NCBI RefSeq assembly: GCF_000283155.1
Contig: NW_004454173.1
Location: forward strand, 12,172,965-12,236,964
DNA length: 64,000 bases
DNA from: Ceratotherium simum simum
Taxonomy: Eukaryota; Chordata; Mammalia; Perissodactyla; Rhinocerotidae
Direction: 5' to 3'
Under the pieces are notes generated by a model. It was not told the DNA's origin. It saw nothing but the letters and a program-made list of their open reading frames with translations, and did no database searches. This document shows positions 49,426 to 62,529 of this stretch, in pieces (position 1 is the stretch's first letter; each line of letters opens with the position of its first letter). The translations under genes were made by a program, and so were the position numbers.

Positions 49426-51914
49426 AATATCTTGGCCTGTTAGAGAGATTATACAGTATTTATTTTAGCAGCTGTTTTTCACATGGCCCCGTTTCCAATA
49501 TATGCTCTCATGTTTTGGAAGGAGTATGAAACCTGCTATTGAAGGACTTCAGCCTCTGCTTGCAGAGTCTTTAGAGTGAGCATCTACAACCACTTCTGTA
49601 AATGAGACTCCAGAGTAATAAAAACTGGTTCCAAAACTTGATAAGCAGTATTTTCAAAAAAATCTTTGATATTTTGCCCATACAACTCAACTGTCAATAG
49701 CTGTTATTTCTCCAACTATCATTTCTTTGCTTCAGATTTAAGATGGTTTCATTAAATAAGAAAATAAATGACAAAGTAGATGCTTTGGGCATAGGCAATT
49801 TCCAGTAACACAGAATAAGAGTAGAGTATTTGGTTGAATAGTTTGGAATGTGATTGCATAGCTGTCAAAATTTACTTAATGCTCTTGGAAAATGTTAATA
49901 TTGCCTCTAATTTTCAGATTAAATCCTGAGGATTATTCTCTTCAATTTATGAGGCTTTTAGGACAAATTTGGCTTTGAGAAACAGCTCTAATGAAGGCAT
50001 TCAGAAAACTAAGAGCAACAATAGTAACAAAATTAGAGAGTAGAATCATTATTGGCTTTTAAAAACTTTTCATTTAAGAAGAGATAATTCTCATTTATGG
50101 ATATGAAACAAAGAAAGAACAGAAGCCCTGAGACTGAAGGGAATGGACCCAAAACCTTATGAGGAATCCTGATTAAGATGCCATGACATTCGTGTCTGCA
50201 GTTTCTCAAACATCAATCAAGCCTTGCATTTTTCCTTCTAGGATGGCATCTCATTCTTCCAGAATTGTCTACAGTAGCTCATGGTTAACAGATAAACTCT
50301 TTCTCACTATTGTCGTATAGTATAAAAGTCCTCAAAGGATAGTATACAGGAGAGAGAAAGTTCACATGACTAAAATTTCAGGATCATCAAAGCATAATGA
50401 AGAAGACAGTCAACTTTCGTCCCTTTCTAAACATCTCTTAGAATATGAGATTATCATCAAGGAAAGTTTGAGAGCTGGTTGTCCATGTTTTATTCTGGGC
50501 TGAGATTTGGTTCTCAATGTTTTATTCTTTTGTCACCCTTCTGGATGTAAGGCTTTTAGTCTTCTCATTTTCTAGCATGCGTGGGCACATACAGGAAAGT
50601 CTGCAGATTAATTTCCCAAAAGTCAACACATAAACAAGTTTACTTGCATTTGCTACAGCAAATACTATTACTTATCACTCACACTTTGGGAATGAAGAGC
50701 TTTTATTTCTGAAAATTTACATTATATGGTGATGTTCTCTTTCAATAAGCTAAATAAAATAGAGTTGAGGTGATATGCTGGCACAGAGAAAATGACTGTG
50801 CTGAGTGTTACTGGTTACTCTCTTTAAGAACTGTTATCCTTGTCCAGTGCGGGTGATGACTGCGTGGAACCTAAGCTTTACCCACGACCAGGGTAATCAA
50901 CATTGTTTAAGGAGCAGTCAACATTGTTCAGTAGTTTCAACCATTAAAATCACCATAGGACAAAATTACTTTTTTCCTCCCGTGATACTTCCCTTTGTGG
51001 CACTTATACAGCATTCTCGTGGCACTCTCTCTTATCTAATTCCAAATCCATACACAACAGAACTGGCCTCATTACACTTTGAATCAGATTTTGGAAAGCC
51101 CAGAGGGAAAAACCAGGTGCTACATTCATTTTATTCCAGACAGATGGCTCTGGATAGGAGTTTCCATTGAGGTATGGCTCATGAAACAACAGTGAATACT
51201 GTTCTCTCATTGAATAGCAAAACAAAGTAGTTTACAGAAGAGTACACAGATCTCCCAGCATCACCTACTGAGACAAGAACTCACTTCTACTTCTCACGCT
51301 AGGAGATCCTCCTGGCCCTGTCTATTTTGACAAAAAAACAAGATCCCATCTGCTCTGAGAAAGGTTTGGAGGCTCATGCAAACTCAGCTGGTTGCTCCTC
51401 AGGGATAAAATTCAAACTAATTGACCTTCTTCAACCCTTTTTAATTGGTGGTTAGTTTTTTTTGATACAGTCATATCTGTGTTTTATCCTTTGCCGGGAG
51501 GTTTGCTCTTACCCATTATCATGTGCTTAGTGGTGTTCTAAAAATAATATGGTGCCATGTCAGCACAGAATGAAATAAAACGTACTACATGTGGCCAGCC
51601 ACAGCTTTGCAAACTGTAGACCCCTCTCAGTCATGCTGTCAAGTAGTATCAAACCTGAGTACTGACATCAACTGAAAGCTTTCATTTACCTGCCATGTGA
51701 TTTGATTTGTAAAGCCCAGAGAAGAAGCCTAGGGTGATTAAATGCCAACATCGACACTATAGTAATCTTTCTAGCCCTCTTCAGTAAATTGCCCCATGGT
51801 TAATATAGAGAAAAATTTTTAGTTACTCAGAATGTTATATATGAATCTTATGCGTTAAATATCATCCATAGACTTGCATCTCCACTGCTGGACTGGTATT
51901 ATGCAGGGAACAGT

Positions 51915-51980
51915 ATTAATTGAACAGATACTTACTGAGTGCCTGCTTTGTGGCAGGCACTGTTCTAGGTACTTATCCTA
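51915..51980 (-). repeat. L2 LINE relic (short)
   Basis: CTTACTGAGTGCCTGCTTTG followed by TGGCAGGCACTGTTCTAGGT is antisense L2 or MIR family sequence. Confidence 0.65.
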
Positions 51981-51989
51981 AGGCAGTTT

Positions 51990-52265
51990 AGTGTATGGTT
52001 GAGAGCCAGAAAGAGTTCTAATTGTAGCTCTGCCCTTCACTAGCTCCTTTTCTCATTCTTTTATTTTTCGGAAATTTACTTAATCTTTCTGTGACTTAGT
52101 TTCTTCAACTATAAAATATGAATAATAATAGTAACCACCTCATAGAGTTGTTGTTAGAGTTAAATGAGTTGAGAGAAATGGAGTGTGCAAGCGCACTGTT
52201 AGAACATTGCCTGGACCACAATCAGTGTTCATTAAGATCAGCTGCTATCATTATCACCATTATTA
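51990..52265 (+). repeat. MIR SINE relic
   Basis: TTCTGTGACTTAGTTTCTTC, ACCACCTCATAGAGTTGTTG and ATCAGTGTTCATTAAGATCA are MIR landmarks. Confidence 0.8.
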
Positions 52266-52699
52266 TGAGAAGGATAAAGGGCCCTTATATTGGCCCACCT
52301 TAGTGTCTGTAATTTCTACCATTCATCATTTCTTTGGCTTAAGAAAATACATCACCTGCAACTATTGATACCAAAACATGAACTGATTATTAGGATTATC
52401 CCCCCAAAAGAAAGCAGGTGCCTAAGAGTATGGGACTGAGGGCAATGTTGTTTTTACGAGAGTGAAACATTTAATAGTAAAGAGGAGAAAACACATCAGG
52501 GTTCGTTGCCACAGTGGGCATTGTGGTCATCCCAAGGGCAATACAAGGTTTTGCATTTCTGGCTAAGGATAATTGGAGAGTGGGTGAAGGGGCCCTGAAA
52601 AGAAGACTCTCGGCTTTGCCTAAGGTTGGACTTGGCCTTATGTTATGTCTTTCTGGCATTACAGCGTGAACATGGAGAAGAGGATCTACAAGAGAAAAC

Positions 52700-52930
52700 A
52701 TGTTTAGCAATTAACAAGTGTACTCAGACTGCCTGGGTTCAAAATCTGAATCTACCACTTGATAATGGTGTAACCTTGGGCAAACTCCTTAACTGACCTT
52801 TGACTTCAGTAAGATGAGCATGGTAGAATTTATGGGGCTAGAATTTATGGGGCTACTGAGAGGATTAAATTAGATAATACCTAAAAACAATGTCAGACAG
52901 CAAAAACTCAGTAAATATTAGCCTCTATTA
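52700..52930 (+). repeat. MIR SINE with internal 15-bp tandem duplication
   Basis: CAGACTGCCTGGGTTCAAAA and TAACCTTGGGCAAACTCCTT. TAGAATTTATGGGGC is perfectly repeated at 52824-52838 and 52839-52853. Confidence 0.85.
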
Positions 52931-53149
52931 TTGTTATTGTACTTTGCTATTATTGGAGCTGCTTTGTTTTAATTGTTTAGTTTCTTCGTTTTCAGAGTCT
53001 ACTTGATTTTACTTGCCCTGTTTGGGCGTTTGGCTGGATTTGAAGTTCGTTCAAGTTCCAAATCTCTTTGGGCCTAGTTTTGTTAGAGTTTCAGTGTTCT
53101 ACCAGTGATCTCAATTGTGTTGTGACATTCCCAATTTGAAATTAGTTTT

Positions 53150-53280
53150 TTTACAAAGTGGCAAACTTGAAAGCAGAGTCATTGTCTTGGTTCTATGTCT
53201 AGTTGCAATTTTAGCACTAGAATTCGGGCAGATCACTTAATCTTCTTGTATTTCAGTCCCTATTGCAAAATTAAAAATAC
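53150..53280 (+). repeat. MIR SINE relic
   Basis: GAAAGCAGAGTCATTGTCTT and GGGCAGATCACTTAATCTTC. Old and weak. Confidence 0.55.
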
Positions 53281-54209
53281 TGTTTAGACTTAGTTTCATT
53301 TGCAAATTACATATAGCATTTGAAAAACACTCCTCAAGTTCCTGAAATTCAGATTTTTTAAGAAGTTAAGGCGATGATTACCCTAATCAGATTCCATTTG
53401 CTCATAACAGTTGAGAATGAGCATCTCCATTCGGTTTTTGATCTCGTGAATGCTGGAGTTTTAAAGAACTACTGCATAATCCTAAATTGGTCCACTGAGC
53501 AGATTAACAATTACTATTACTATTAGTAGTATCATTTTAAATAAATGCAAAAAGTATTGGTACAGGGACAATAAAACTTCATTAACTGAGTTAATCAGTT
53601 AAGATTTAGGAATATTTGACCTGAGTTGAGTTCTCTGTTCACAATGTATAATAGAAGAATTTTCTAAGCACAATGATAGTGTTCTCTCTTCTGTCTTCTC
53701 CTGTTCTTAGAAAAATTTCTGAAACCCATTTACTCTATAATGAATATATTTATTAACTGCTTAAAATGTTATACCTCCGTGAAGATAGTTTAGTTTAACT
53801 TGATCACCAAGCCTTAAACTCAAGGAATGAAGCTCAGATTGTGGAATTTCAGCTGCCATCCAATGGGCATGGTAGGTATTCTTTGAACAGAGGAATCATT
53901 TGAGTAGCCTTAAATGTATCAGGTAGATGCATCTTGCCCAAAGGCTAGTCCATCTTATTTCATTCCTAGAATACTACTATCTACGCAACAGACTTAAAAC
54001 TCTTTAGAACAGAAATGGCAGATATGTTTTAGCCCATTTGCCAATGCTAGTTGATTGTCAGTAATTACATGAGTCTCTGTTGAGAAGAGTTCTGAGACCA
54101 AGTCCAAATTAGGTGAAAAGAGTATGCAATTGATTAGCACTGAATAAAGGAAAGGGAGCAGCGGCATTTGTGTAAAGTATTTATAATCCTAATCCTAAAC
54201 CTTAAATTC

Positions 54210-54300
54210 TTCAAGGGCACAAACTGTGTCTTACTCATTTTTGTGCCACCAGTGCCCAATATGGAGCACTGTGTGGCTCTTAATAAATGTTTATTAAAAT
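54210..54300 (+). repeat. L2 LINE 3' end
   Basis: GGGCACAAACTGTGTCTTAC and CACCAGTGCCCAATATGGAG, then TTAATAAATGTTTATTAAAA. Confidence 0.7.
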
Positions 54301-54426
54301 TAATGGATTAATATTCTTACTGTACTTTGCACTATATATGTTTTCTTTTTCTCCCTGAGACCTTAATTGTAATAATCTTCTATGTTTTAAAAAAAACAGA
54401 TACAAGCACAAAGGTAAAGAATGACT

Positions 54427-54646
54427 GGGCTGGCCCCGTGGCCTAGCGGTTAAGTGTGCGCACCCCACTGCTTGCGGCCCGGGTTCGGATCCCGGGTGCG
54501 CACCAACACACCGCTTGTCCGGCCATGCTGAGGCCGCGTCCCACATACAGCAACTAGAAGGATGTGCAGCTATGACATACAACTATCTACTGGGGCTTTG
54601 TGGGAAAAATAAATAAATAAATAAAATTATTAAAAAAAAAAAAAAA
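54427..54646 (+). mobile_element. ERE SINE (young ERE1-like), 175 bp before the last FUT8 exon
   Basis: Head GGGCTGGCCCCGTGGCCTAG, B box GGTTCGGATCCC, CTACTGGGGCTTTGTGGG and an (AAAT)n then A tail. Perfect duplications AAAGAATGACT (54416-54426, 54647-54657). Confidence 0.95.
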
Positions 54647-54764
54647 AAAGAATGACTTGTGCCATCATCCAAGAAAAAATAGACTGAAAACTTGACTAGA
54701 ATCCACTACTTCTCATCCTCTCAGTCCTAGTCTAGTCCTAGTCTCTTTGGCCAAAGGCTTTTAG

Positions 54765-55139
<375 letters not shown>

Positions 55140-55702
55140 AGCTTAGATGGAAGAAAAGGACATCCAAACTCAGTTCAAACCATTTGAGCCAAACAGTGGA
55201 TGAAGAAGGCCCTGACCTAACAACACATGGTTAAATGAGTAGATACCCTCAGCACCAGGAGCAACTGGGAGCTGACAGATGCTTCATTGGTGGAATTACT
55301 CTTTAACAAGGGCTACAATGCCCTCAAACCCATGCACAATCCAATAATGTACTCACATATAACATGCAAACAGATTGTTTTCTACTTTGACCCTTCTTTG
55401 AAGATTATGTCCCCATGAAACAAACACTGCCACATTGTGTAATTTAAGTGACACAGACATTTTGTGTGAGACTTCAAACATGGTGCCTATATCTGAGAGA
55501 CCTATGTGACCCAATGAGAAGACCCAAACAGCTCCCTACTGTGGGGAGGTTGATTCTTAGCCAGTGGTGGTATTGTAACCACTGAATTCACTCCAATCAA
55601 CAGATTCAGAATGAGAATGGATGTTTTTGTCTGGAATTTTTTTTTTAAGTAATTGTATCAGTTCATCCACCTCATTATTAATAAGTGAAGGATACATCAA
55701 AA

Positions 55703-55708
55703 AATAAA
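55703..55708 (+). terminator. Candidate FUT8 polyadenylation signal (proximal)
   Basis: AATAAA lies 564 bp after the stop codon, with TTTTGT and a TGTTTCTGG-type U/GU-rich stretch downstream. Which of the two signals is used cannot be told from sequence. Confidence 0.55.
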
Positions 55709-55801
55709 ACATTCACACTCGATTAGGAACTTTTGTAAAACAATGCCATGAACAGATTCTTTAGTACTCAATGTTTCTGGACATTCTCTTTGATAACAAA
55801 A

Positions 55802-55807
55802 AATAAA
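55802..55807 (+). terminator. Candidate FUT8 polyadenylation signal (distal)
   Basis: A second AATAAA lies about 100 bp after the first, followed by TTTTGTAAAG and a GATGTGTTGG motif that could act as the downstream GU-rich element. Confidence 0.5.
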
Positions 55808-55829
55808 TTTTAAAAAGAGGAATTTTGTA

Positions 55830-56904
55830 AAGTCTCTAGAATTGTACATCATTGGATGATGTGTTGGTCAGCTTTATAGTGGAAAAAAAAAGGAGTTTTA
55901 TAGTTTTTCTGCTTTACTTTTTTGTTGTTATTGTTCCTGATTGAGTGACTAATCAGGTCTTAGCTCAAAGAGTCATTGGTCCATTTTAATACAGAAAACT
56001 GAGTTTAGTTGGTGCACATTACAAAGTTACCAAGAACACTCTTTGGGAGCTGTTATGCCCTTATTTTGAACATTGTTTGTTTATTTGTTTTAATTGAATT
56101 AAATAATCATACCCCTTGACCCTAGAGGAACTATCACCTCCATTTCCAAAATTAACAATTTCAGGCTTGTTGGTAACCTTTCTAATTGTGGCTTATGTCA
56201 CTTTTTGTGAGTTGGGTCCTGTTGTTTTATCCAGGAATCAATTTGTGCCCTTTCCTATCACGTCCTGCTTTTGGGAGTACCAGGAGTCTTTGGAGTTGGG
56301 AAGCTGACTCTGTTTCCAAAGTACATGTCCCACAGTATGTAGAATTTGGTGAACAAAGGAGAGAGGTCCAGAGTGAGATCAAAAATGGACTTGGGATTAT
56401 CTCTTCCAAATACTTCCTTTTAGTAATTCCATGTTAGAATCACTTCAGAAGATAAGACTTTGATGCTCTCTGTGCTTTCTCTCTGAACATCGCTTTTCTC
56501 CTTATAAAAACACTTTCTGTTTTCTGTAGCCTGCCTCCTTTAGATGCCTGGCAGGAGTATTTCATAGCATGTGTTCTACCTTCTGAAAGAAAAATTTGAT
56601 CCCTGTAGGAATCAATAGCAGGCCTAGTGTTGAATATCAGGAATCCCAGACAGAAAAGCTCTGTCCTTCACATCCTCACTAAATGAAAATACCTGCATGG
56701 AAGATCTCCCCACCAAACTTACCTAAATTCTTTATCCCTCTCCATTCAAGTCTCCCAAAGTACAAAAACTACCTACCTATAGTGTCAGTAAGCAACTTAG
56801 TTTTAGTACAAAAAAAGTCATTTGAAACAAAAGTCTCTAACTGAGCAGAGGTACTTTTGAATATGAGTTATTTTCTAATTCCAATCTTGCTTGTCATCAG
56901 AACA
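55830..56904. other. 3' flank of FUT8, no gene recognised
   Basis: No recognisable repeat or splice-bounded open frame in about 1.1 kb. Part of it could be an extended FUT8 3' UTR, but no further AATAAA was found here. Confidence 0.5.
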
Positions 56905-57650
56905 CTAGTAACTGCGGGTTACTGATAATACCTGCTTTATATTTCTCTGCTGCGATTTCCTGTTTCTATTCATTACCAGCATGTTTTCTTTTACTTCACT
57001 GAACATAGTTATAACTGCTTTAAAATCCTTTTCTGCTAAATCCAACATCTGAATTGTCTCAGAGTTGGTCTCCATAGTTTGTCTTTTCTCTAGAGAAAGA
57101 ATCATATTTTTCTGGTTCTTCAAATGTTGGGTAATTTTAAATTGTATCCTGAGTGTTGTAAATGCTTATGTTGTGGATTCTGTTGTATTCCTCTGAAGAG
57201 TGCTGAGTTTTTTTGTTTGTGTTAGCAGGCATTTAACTTCATTAGACTCAAACTGTAAACTGCGTCTTGGACAGCAGCTCAAATCTCAATTGAGTTCTTT
57301 TATCTTTGGCTAGAGTCTTTCTCACACATGTCTGGTTCAGGAGTCAGCCAGAGATTGGGGTAGAGTTTATGCACAGAATATGGAGCTCTGTTTCTTCTGA
57401 GACTCCCCCCCTCACTTTCCACCAAGTGTGGTTGCTCTAATTCTGTGGTTTACTCTGATCTTCAACCAGAAATACTGGAGTTTTCTGTCAGCCTAAAAGC
57501 TATAAAAATGAGAAACTCACCATGTGCCTTTCCCTTCTTCCAAGTTTCAGCCTTTCTCCAGAACGTGCCTGCTTTTTTGTTCAGTCTCCAGTGCCGTCAG
57601 GTATTTTGTGTTTTGTCAAGAGTTTATAGTTGTTATCCATTCCATTAGAA
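56905..57650 (-). mobile_element. L1 fragment, ORF1 and 5' part
   Basis: The minus-strand reading 56905-57123 contains LDLAEKDFKAVITMFSEVKE, close to the ORF1 pattern of old mammalian L1 elements, followed by sequence like an L1 5' UTR. No ORF2 is nearby, so it is an isolated fragment. Confidence 0.65.
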
Positions 57651-58502
57651 GATCTGCTCGGTAGGTGCTTAAACTGTGCTATACAGAAAGTGAAACTCTG
57701 AGGCAGAGACTTAAAATGAAAAAGAGTGGTGGGGGAGAGAGAAGCTTAGTCCTATGACAGCCTCTGTTTAGACTCTAGCATTAATAAATAGCTAAGGAGC
57801 CAGTAGCTTCAAGCAGGAAGAAAGATGAAGAACTCACCAAATTGTTAGACCTGCAGGTGTGTAGGGCTAATGAACGCTGCTGACCACATCTTCCTGAAAA
57901 GCTTTTCTGAGTCACTTTTTTGCAAATCATCATGTATTTGTTGGTGATTTCTCCTATATGTGCTGCCGTGTTAGAAGGGCTGATATTTCCTCACCACTGT
58001 TATACTTTCTCCGTGAGGACCCGGTATTTAAAAACTCTGCATGGTTTTGAATTGAGTGACCAGTGCTAGATTAGGAAGGTTTGGGTCTTTTCCTTGTTAC
58101 AAGACCCATTTCTGAAAGAACCAAACCTAGAACCAAATTATTAGCCTGGGCTTATTGAACATCGGTACCAGAATTCTGCATATTAATGACAAAGCAGTTA
58201 CAAAAGGTCTTATCAAGCCTTTCTTGCCCCTACCACTCCCGTCTGAGTAAGTGCTAAGCTGGCACTCTTTTAAAGAATTCCTGCCTGTTGTGAAAGGGCT
58301 CCCACCTCTAATCCAAGGTTTCATTGTGTCCCAAATGAACAAGAGAGTAGTTGCTTCCCTCTCTGAGCTTTGTTTTTTTTTTATTATGTAGAGCCTAGCC
58401 TGTTTCCTGGGTTCCCTCCTAAGAAAGTTGAGAACGTGAATGGCCTTAGTTTCTGAGGGTTGAGGGTTAACAGAGAAAAAGCATATTTAAAAAGCTATCT
58501 CA

Positions 58503-58746
58503 GGGGCCGGCCCGGTGGCACAAGCGGTTAAGTGCGTGCGCTCCGCTTTGGTGGCCCGGGGTTCACAGGTTCGGATCCCGGGTTTGCACCGATGCACCAC
58601 TTGGTAAGCCATGCTGTGGCAGCGTCCCATATAAAGTAGAGGAAGATGGGCGTGGATGTTAGCTCAGGGCCACTCTTCCTCAAGACAAAAGGGGAGGATT
58701 GGCATCAGATGTTAGCTCAGGGCTAGTCCTCCTCACAAAAAAAAAA
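58503..58746 (+). mobile_element. ERE SINE (short-body class)
   Basis: Head GGGGCCGGCCCGGTGGCACA, AAGCCATGCTGTGGCAGCGT and TATAAAGTAGAGGAAGATGG. Duplications AAAAAGCTATCTCA (58489-58502) and AAAAAGCCATCTCA (58747-58760) differ at one base. Confidence 0.94.
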
Positions 58747-59730
58747 AAAAAGCCATCTCATAGAGTGATTACTATCATCATCATTTAGTTCTGAGAGAAT
58801 ACAATCACTGTATATTTAAGCAGGAAAAGTATTGGAGTGTAAATGGTGCATCTAGAAGAATCTCCTCTGCCTCAATGAGAATAAATCTTTCTTACTTGAG
58901 GGGCAACAGACACGTCCTCTTTGACCATAGCCAACTGCCTGATGTTTTATTTGTGCTCCCAAGAGGCTGTGCAACAGCCAGGACCGATAGACTTGGACAG
59001 AATAGATGTGTGGCTTTGGCATTGATGAATTTGGGAACTTGGCTATAACACACTAATATATGCCAGATACAGACTCTAGGGAATTTTAAAAATGCAGTGC
59101 CCAGAGGGAAGCACAAAGGAGAATTTGCCCCTATATTTAACTGGTTCCTGGCAGCATTCCTCATGGAATCATGGAGGAGCTGTTCCAGGATCCCTGGCAG
59201 GGCAGAGGCAGGCCTTGGTAAAGTCTTTGGCTTCAGCTGTCATTGACATTATGCATGTTTGAGCACTTGCTGTTTGACAGTGCATTCATTTTTGGTTCTT
59301 TATACAAGTCAGAATCGCTGACTCTGAGTACCTGCTCAGCTATGCAGCCTTGCCATCTCCAGTTCAATTCAGTTACCACCTGCTTTCTCCTCTCCTTATC
59401 CTTAAATAAGACAATCTTGATTTTGTGTTCCTGTCACCTTTACAGAGAATGATCTCATGTGAATGGTTCCCTTGTTACTATTCGATTCCTCATGCAGTTC
59501 CTGTCCTAATTACTTACAGACTGTAGTTTTGTCATTGGCATCTCCAGGATATAAAGGGAACCAAATATCCCCTTGGACAGTTTTAGGTAAGATATTCCTA
59601 GACCTGAGGTATAGTGAAGCTATGATACTGTGCATTAGTGGCCATTTAAGCTAAAGATTTTCACAAATCAATGTCACTGCTCTCAAGGGGAGCATGGCTA
59701 GGGCATCCTTTGTCTAAAACTATGTCAATC

Positions 59731-59947
59731 CAGGGCTGGCCCCGTGGCTTAGCGGTTAAGTGCGCGCACTCCGCTGCTGGCAGCCCGGGTTCGGATCCCG
59801 GGCTCGCACCGACGCACCGCTTCTCCGGCCATGCTGAGGCCATGTCCCACATACAGCAACTAGAAAGATGTGCAACTATGACATACAACTATCTACTGGG
59901 GCTTTGGGGGAAAAAATAAATAAATAAAAATTACAAAAAAACAAAAC
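59731..59947 (+). mobile_element. ERE SINE (young ERE1-like)
   Basis: GGGCTGGCCCCGTGGCTTAG, B box GGTTCGGATCCC and CTACTGGGGCTTTGGGG with an AAAT/A tail. Perfect 15-bp duplications AAAACTATGTCAATC (59716-59730, 59948-59962). Open frames here on both strands are SINE-derived. Confidence 0.95.
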
Positions 59948-59962
59948 AAAACTATGTCAATC

Positions 59963-60510
59963 TGGACAGAGTCTGCACTTTTTTAAAAGCAATATGTTGA
60001 AGGCCATGGCCATAACCATTTGATATTTGGGGAAGAGAGCTAGGAAGAGAGTTCAGAGCTCCTACTGACCTCCTGTCATCTGTAACTGTTCTCTATAACT
60101 TCTCCTCCCACGTCAGTGTCCATGGAAGCTGTTGTTCCCTAACTGCCTATGTGAGTAAAGAAAAGGCCATTAATAAAGGAAAAAGCAGCATGTTTGTTCA
60201 TTACCCAGCTGGGTATGAGAGCATTTGTGGAGGCTGGGAATGTGCAGTGCTTTGTACAGAGAGCACAGATAGTTTAGACTGTGGTCGTGGTCAGCAGCCT
60301 GAGGAATGCTGGGACTCTGAGTTGCTGGCTAGTCTTAACTTCCCTGGTGGATTGCAGCCGCTAAGAATTTCTGGCCCAGAGAACAAAATGGAGGGTAGTG
60401 GGTGCAAAGGCAGAAGACCTAGTTCTCAGTTTTATTTCTCCTTGTCATAGTGCCCATAAGCAGGTAGTGTCCCTGTATCTCAGATTCTCTGGGGGAAAAA
60501 TCAGTAGTAC
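59963..60510. other. Intergenic stretch with an unsupported 99-codon open frame
   Basis: The + strand frame 60151-60450 has no recognised domain, signal peptide or splice context, and its composition is not distinctive. No repeat is recognised. I do not call a gene. Confidence 0.5.
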
Positions 60511-60650
60511 CCACTGAAGATCACTGAACTGGGATTCAGAACCCCTGGCCCTCTAATTTTGACTGCCATTAAACATGGACAGGTTAGTTTTTCAAAGCTC
60601 CATTTTCTTCATCTGTGGAATGAATTGGTTGGATTTAATCAGGGTTTGCA
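60510..60650 (+). repeat. MIR SINE relic
   Basis: ACTGAACTGGGATTCAGAAC and CCATTTTCTTCATCTGTGGA resemble MIR. Confidence 0.55.
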
Positions 60651-60921
60651 GATGTTATTGTGCGGTTGGGTTCCACATGTCTAAAGAGGTAGCTACTACT
60701 CAGCCTTAGTTGATTATTGTCCTAAGGACATAATGTGGCCAGATCTTTGTTTTTTAACACAAGCAAAATCTATTTTTTATGCAAAATATTCAGATTTTTA
60801 AATATTAGCAGATGATTCAAAAAATATATAAAACACTAAGGGGAGCAAATAAGACATCTGTGGCTACTTTTGGTCCATGGTCCATTAGGTTACAACCTCT
60901 GGATTAGATCTAGGTTCTTTT

Positions 60922-61158
60922 TTTTTTTTTTTTTTGTGAGGAACATCAGCCCTGAGCTAACATCCATGCCAATCCTCCTCTTTTTGCTGAGGAAGACTGG
61001 CCCTGGGCTAACATCCGTGCCCATCTTCCTCCACTTTATATGGGACGCTGCCACAGCATGGCCTGACAAGCGGTGCCTCGGTGCGTGCCCGGGATCCGAA
61101 CCCGGGCCGCCAGCAGCGGAGCACACACACTTACCCGCTACGCCACGGGGCCGGCCCC
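60922..61158 (-). mobile_element. ERE SINE (short-body class)
   Basis: Minus strand, T-rich left end, CACTTTATATGGGACGCTGC and head complement CACGGGGCCGGCCCC. Duplications CTAGGTTCTTTT (60910-60921) and CTAGGGTCTTTT (61159-61170) differ at one base. The 177-codon + strand frame 60870-61403 runs through it and is not a gene. Confidence 0.94.
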
Positions 61159-61819
61159 CTAGGGTCTTTTCTAACTTCAAGATTCTGTCTCTGGAAAGGG
61201 TTGGTAAGATGGGGAACAGTTATACAATGCCTTCGGGTTCAGTTGCTGCACATGTCCCAGTTTTTTGGAAATGTCTACTTGGCCTGGCTGTCATCTTGGG
61301 CTCAGAAGCAACTTTGTATGCTGAAGGACAGCTGTGCTGTGATCCTGGGCCCCACTCAGACTTGGCCTTGAGGAATCAAAGCTGCTCTCTTTTACTGTCC
61401 TGACCACCAATCTTGATTTCCTATGCTCAGCTCACAGATCGGCAATGACTCAACAGGCCACAAACTGAGGTGCCACCTTAGGGAGGTCCTGCTGTTTTTC
61501 TCCATTACACCCAAATGCCAAGATATCAGGGTATGCTTCCAGTCTCTGGTTCTCAGCGTAGAGAGAGAGATCGCGACTCTTGGTAGTCTTTAAGAAAGCA
61601 TGGTGAACTAGGAGGTGCTGAATGATTGAAGAGGAGCAGATATTTCTGTTTTTAAAAACAAGAAGAAGATAGATTATCAACCTATAGAATGATAAATTTG
61701 ACAAATCAGAGTAAGGTTTTAGACTAGATTATTAAGAAGTTAATGGTGATAACTATGCAAGAACCAGACATACCAAGCTAATCTTATTTCTTATTTTCGT
61801 GTGGCTTTAGAGTAATGAG

Positions 61820-62060
61820 AATTACAATAATGGCTAACGTCTATTGAGCACTTTCTATGTCCCTGGGGTTTTTCTAAGCATTCTACCTGGGTTAATTTAT
61901 AATTACTGTAATCATAAGGTAGGTACTATCATTATCTCCATTTTATTCTCTAGGAAACTGAAGCACAGAAGTCCTACATAATTTGCCCCTGGTGGTAAAG
62001 TTAGAGGGTGGAGGAGCCAGGATTCAAATGCAGACCGGCTGGCTGTCAACCACTTCAGGG
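61820..62060 (-). repeat. MIR SINE, well kept
   Basis: CTATTGAGCACTTTCTATGT, GTAGGTACTATCATTATCTC and GGAGCCAGGATTCAAATGCA are antisense MIR. Confidence 0.85.
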
Positions 62061-62182
62061 AATACTGTGTCTGTGTATGCTGCCTCTAGGATTCCAGCAT
62101 GGCATTAACTGTATTATTGTAGACAAGACAGAGCAACTGAGGCTACATGAGCATAGGTAGTTGTATTAAGAATTAGCTGTAT

Positions 62183-62400
62183 CGGGCCGGCCCTGTGGCT
62201 TAGTGGTTAAGTGCGCGCGCTCCGCTGCCGGCGGCCTGGGTTCGGATCCCGGGTGCGCACCGACGCACCGCTTCTCCGGCCATGCTGAGGCCGCATCCCA
62301 CATACAACAACTAGAAGGATGTGCAGCTATGACAGACAACTATCTACTGGGGCTTTGGGGGAAAAATAAATAAATAAAGTCTTTAAAAAAAAAAAAAAAG
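62183..62400 (+). mobile_element. ERE SINE (young ERE1-like)
   Basis: CGGGCCGGCCCTGTGGCTTA, B box GGTTCGGATCCC, CTACTGGGGCTTTGGGGG and an AAAT/A tail. Perfect 15-bp duplications AAGAATTAGCTGTAT (62168-62182, 62401-62415). Confidence 0.95.
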
Positions 62401-62529
62401 AAGAATTAGCTGTATTTATTTAAAAGATTTGATTAACTCAAGTCTCTGTGGGTTTGCCATAGAGCTCTCTCCTGACTTGTTCACAAAGTTTATTAATGCT
62501 TTGAAAAAGGACATTGATAGGAACGATAT

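Larger units (their letters stand above)
55140..55830 (+). other. FUT8: FUT8 3' untranslated region
   Basis: The sequence after the TAA lacks recognisable interspersed repeats and contains two AATAAA signals (55703, 55802), as expected of a 3' UTR. The end point is inferred from the second signal plus about 20 bp. A longer UTR using signals further down is possible. Confidence 0.75.

Noticed and set aside
50805..51170. 121-codon + strand open frame in the last FUT8 intron
   Set aside because: No domain, no splice-site support and no similarity I can recognise; length compatible with chance.
60870..61403. 177-codon + strand open frame
   Set aside because: It starts in flanking sequence and reads antisense through an ERE SINE; similar readings come from other ERE copies.
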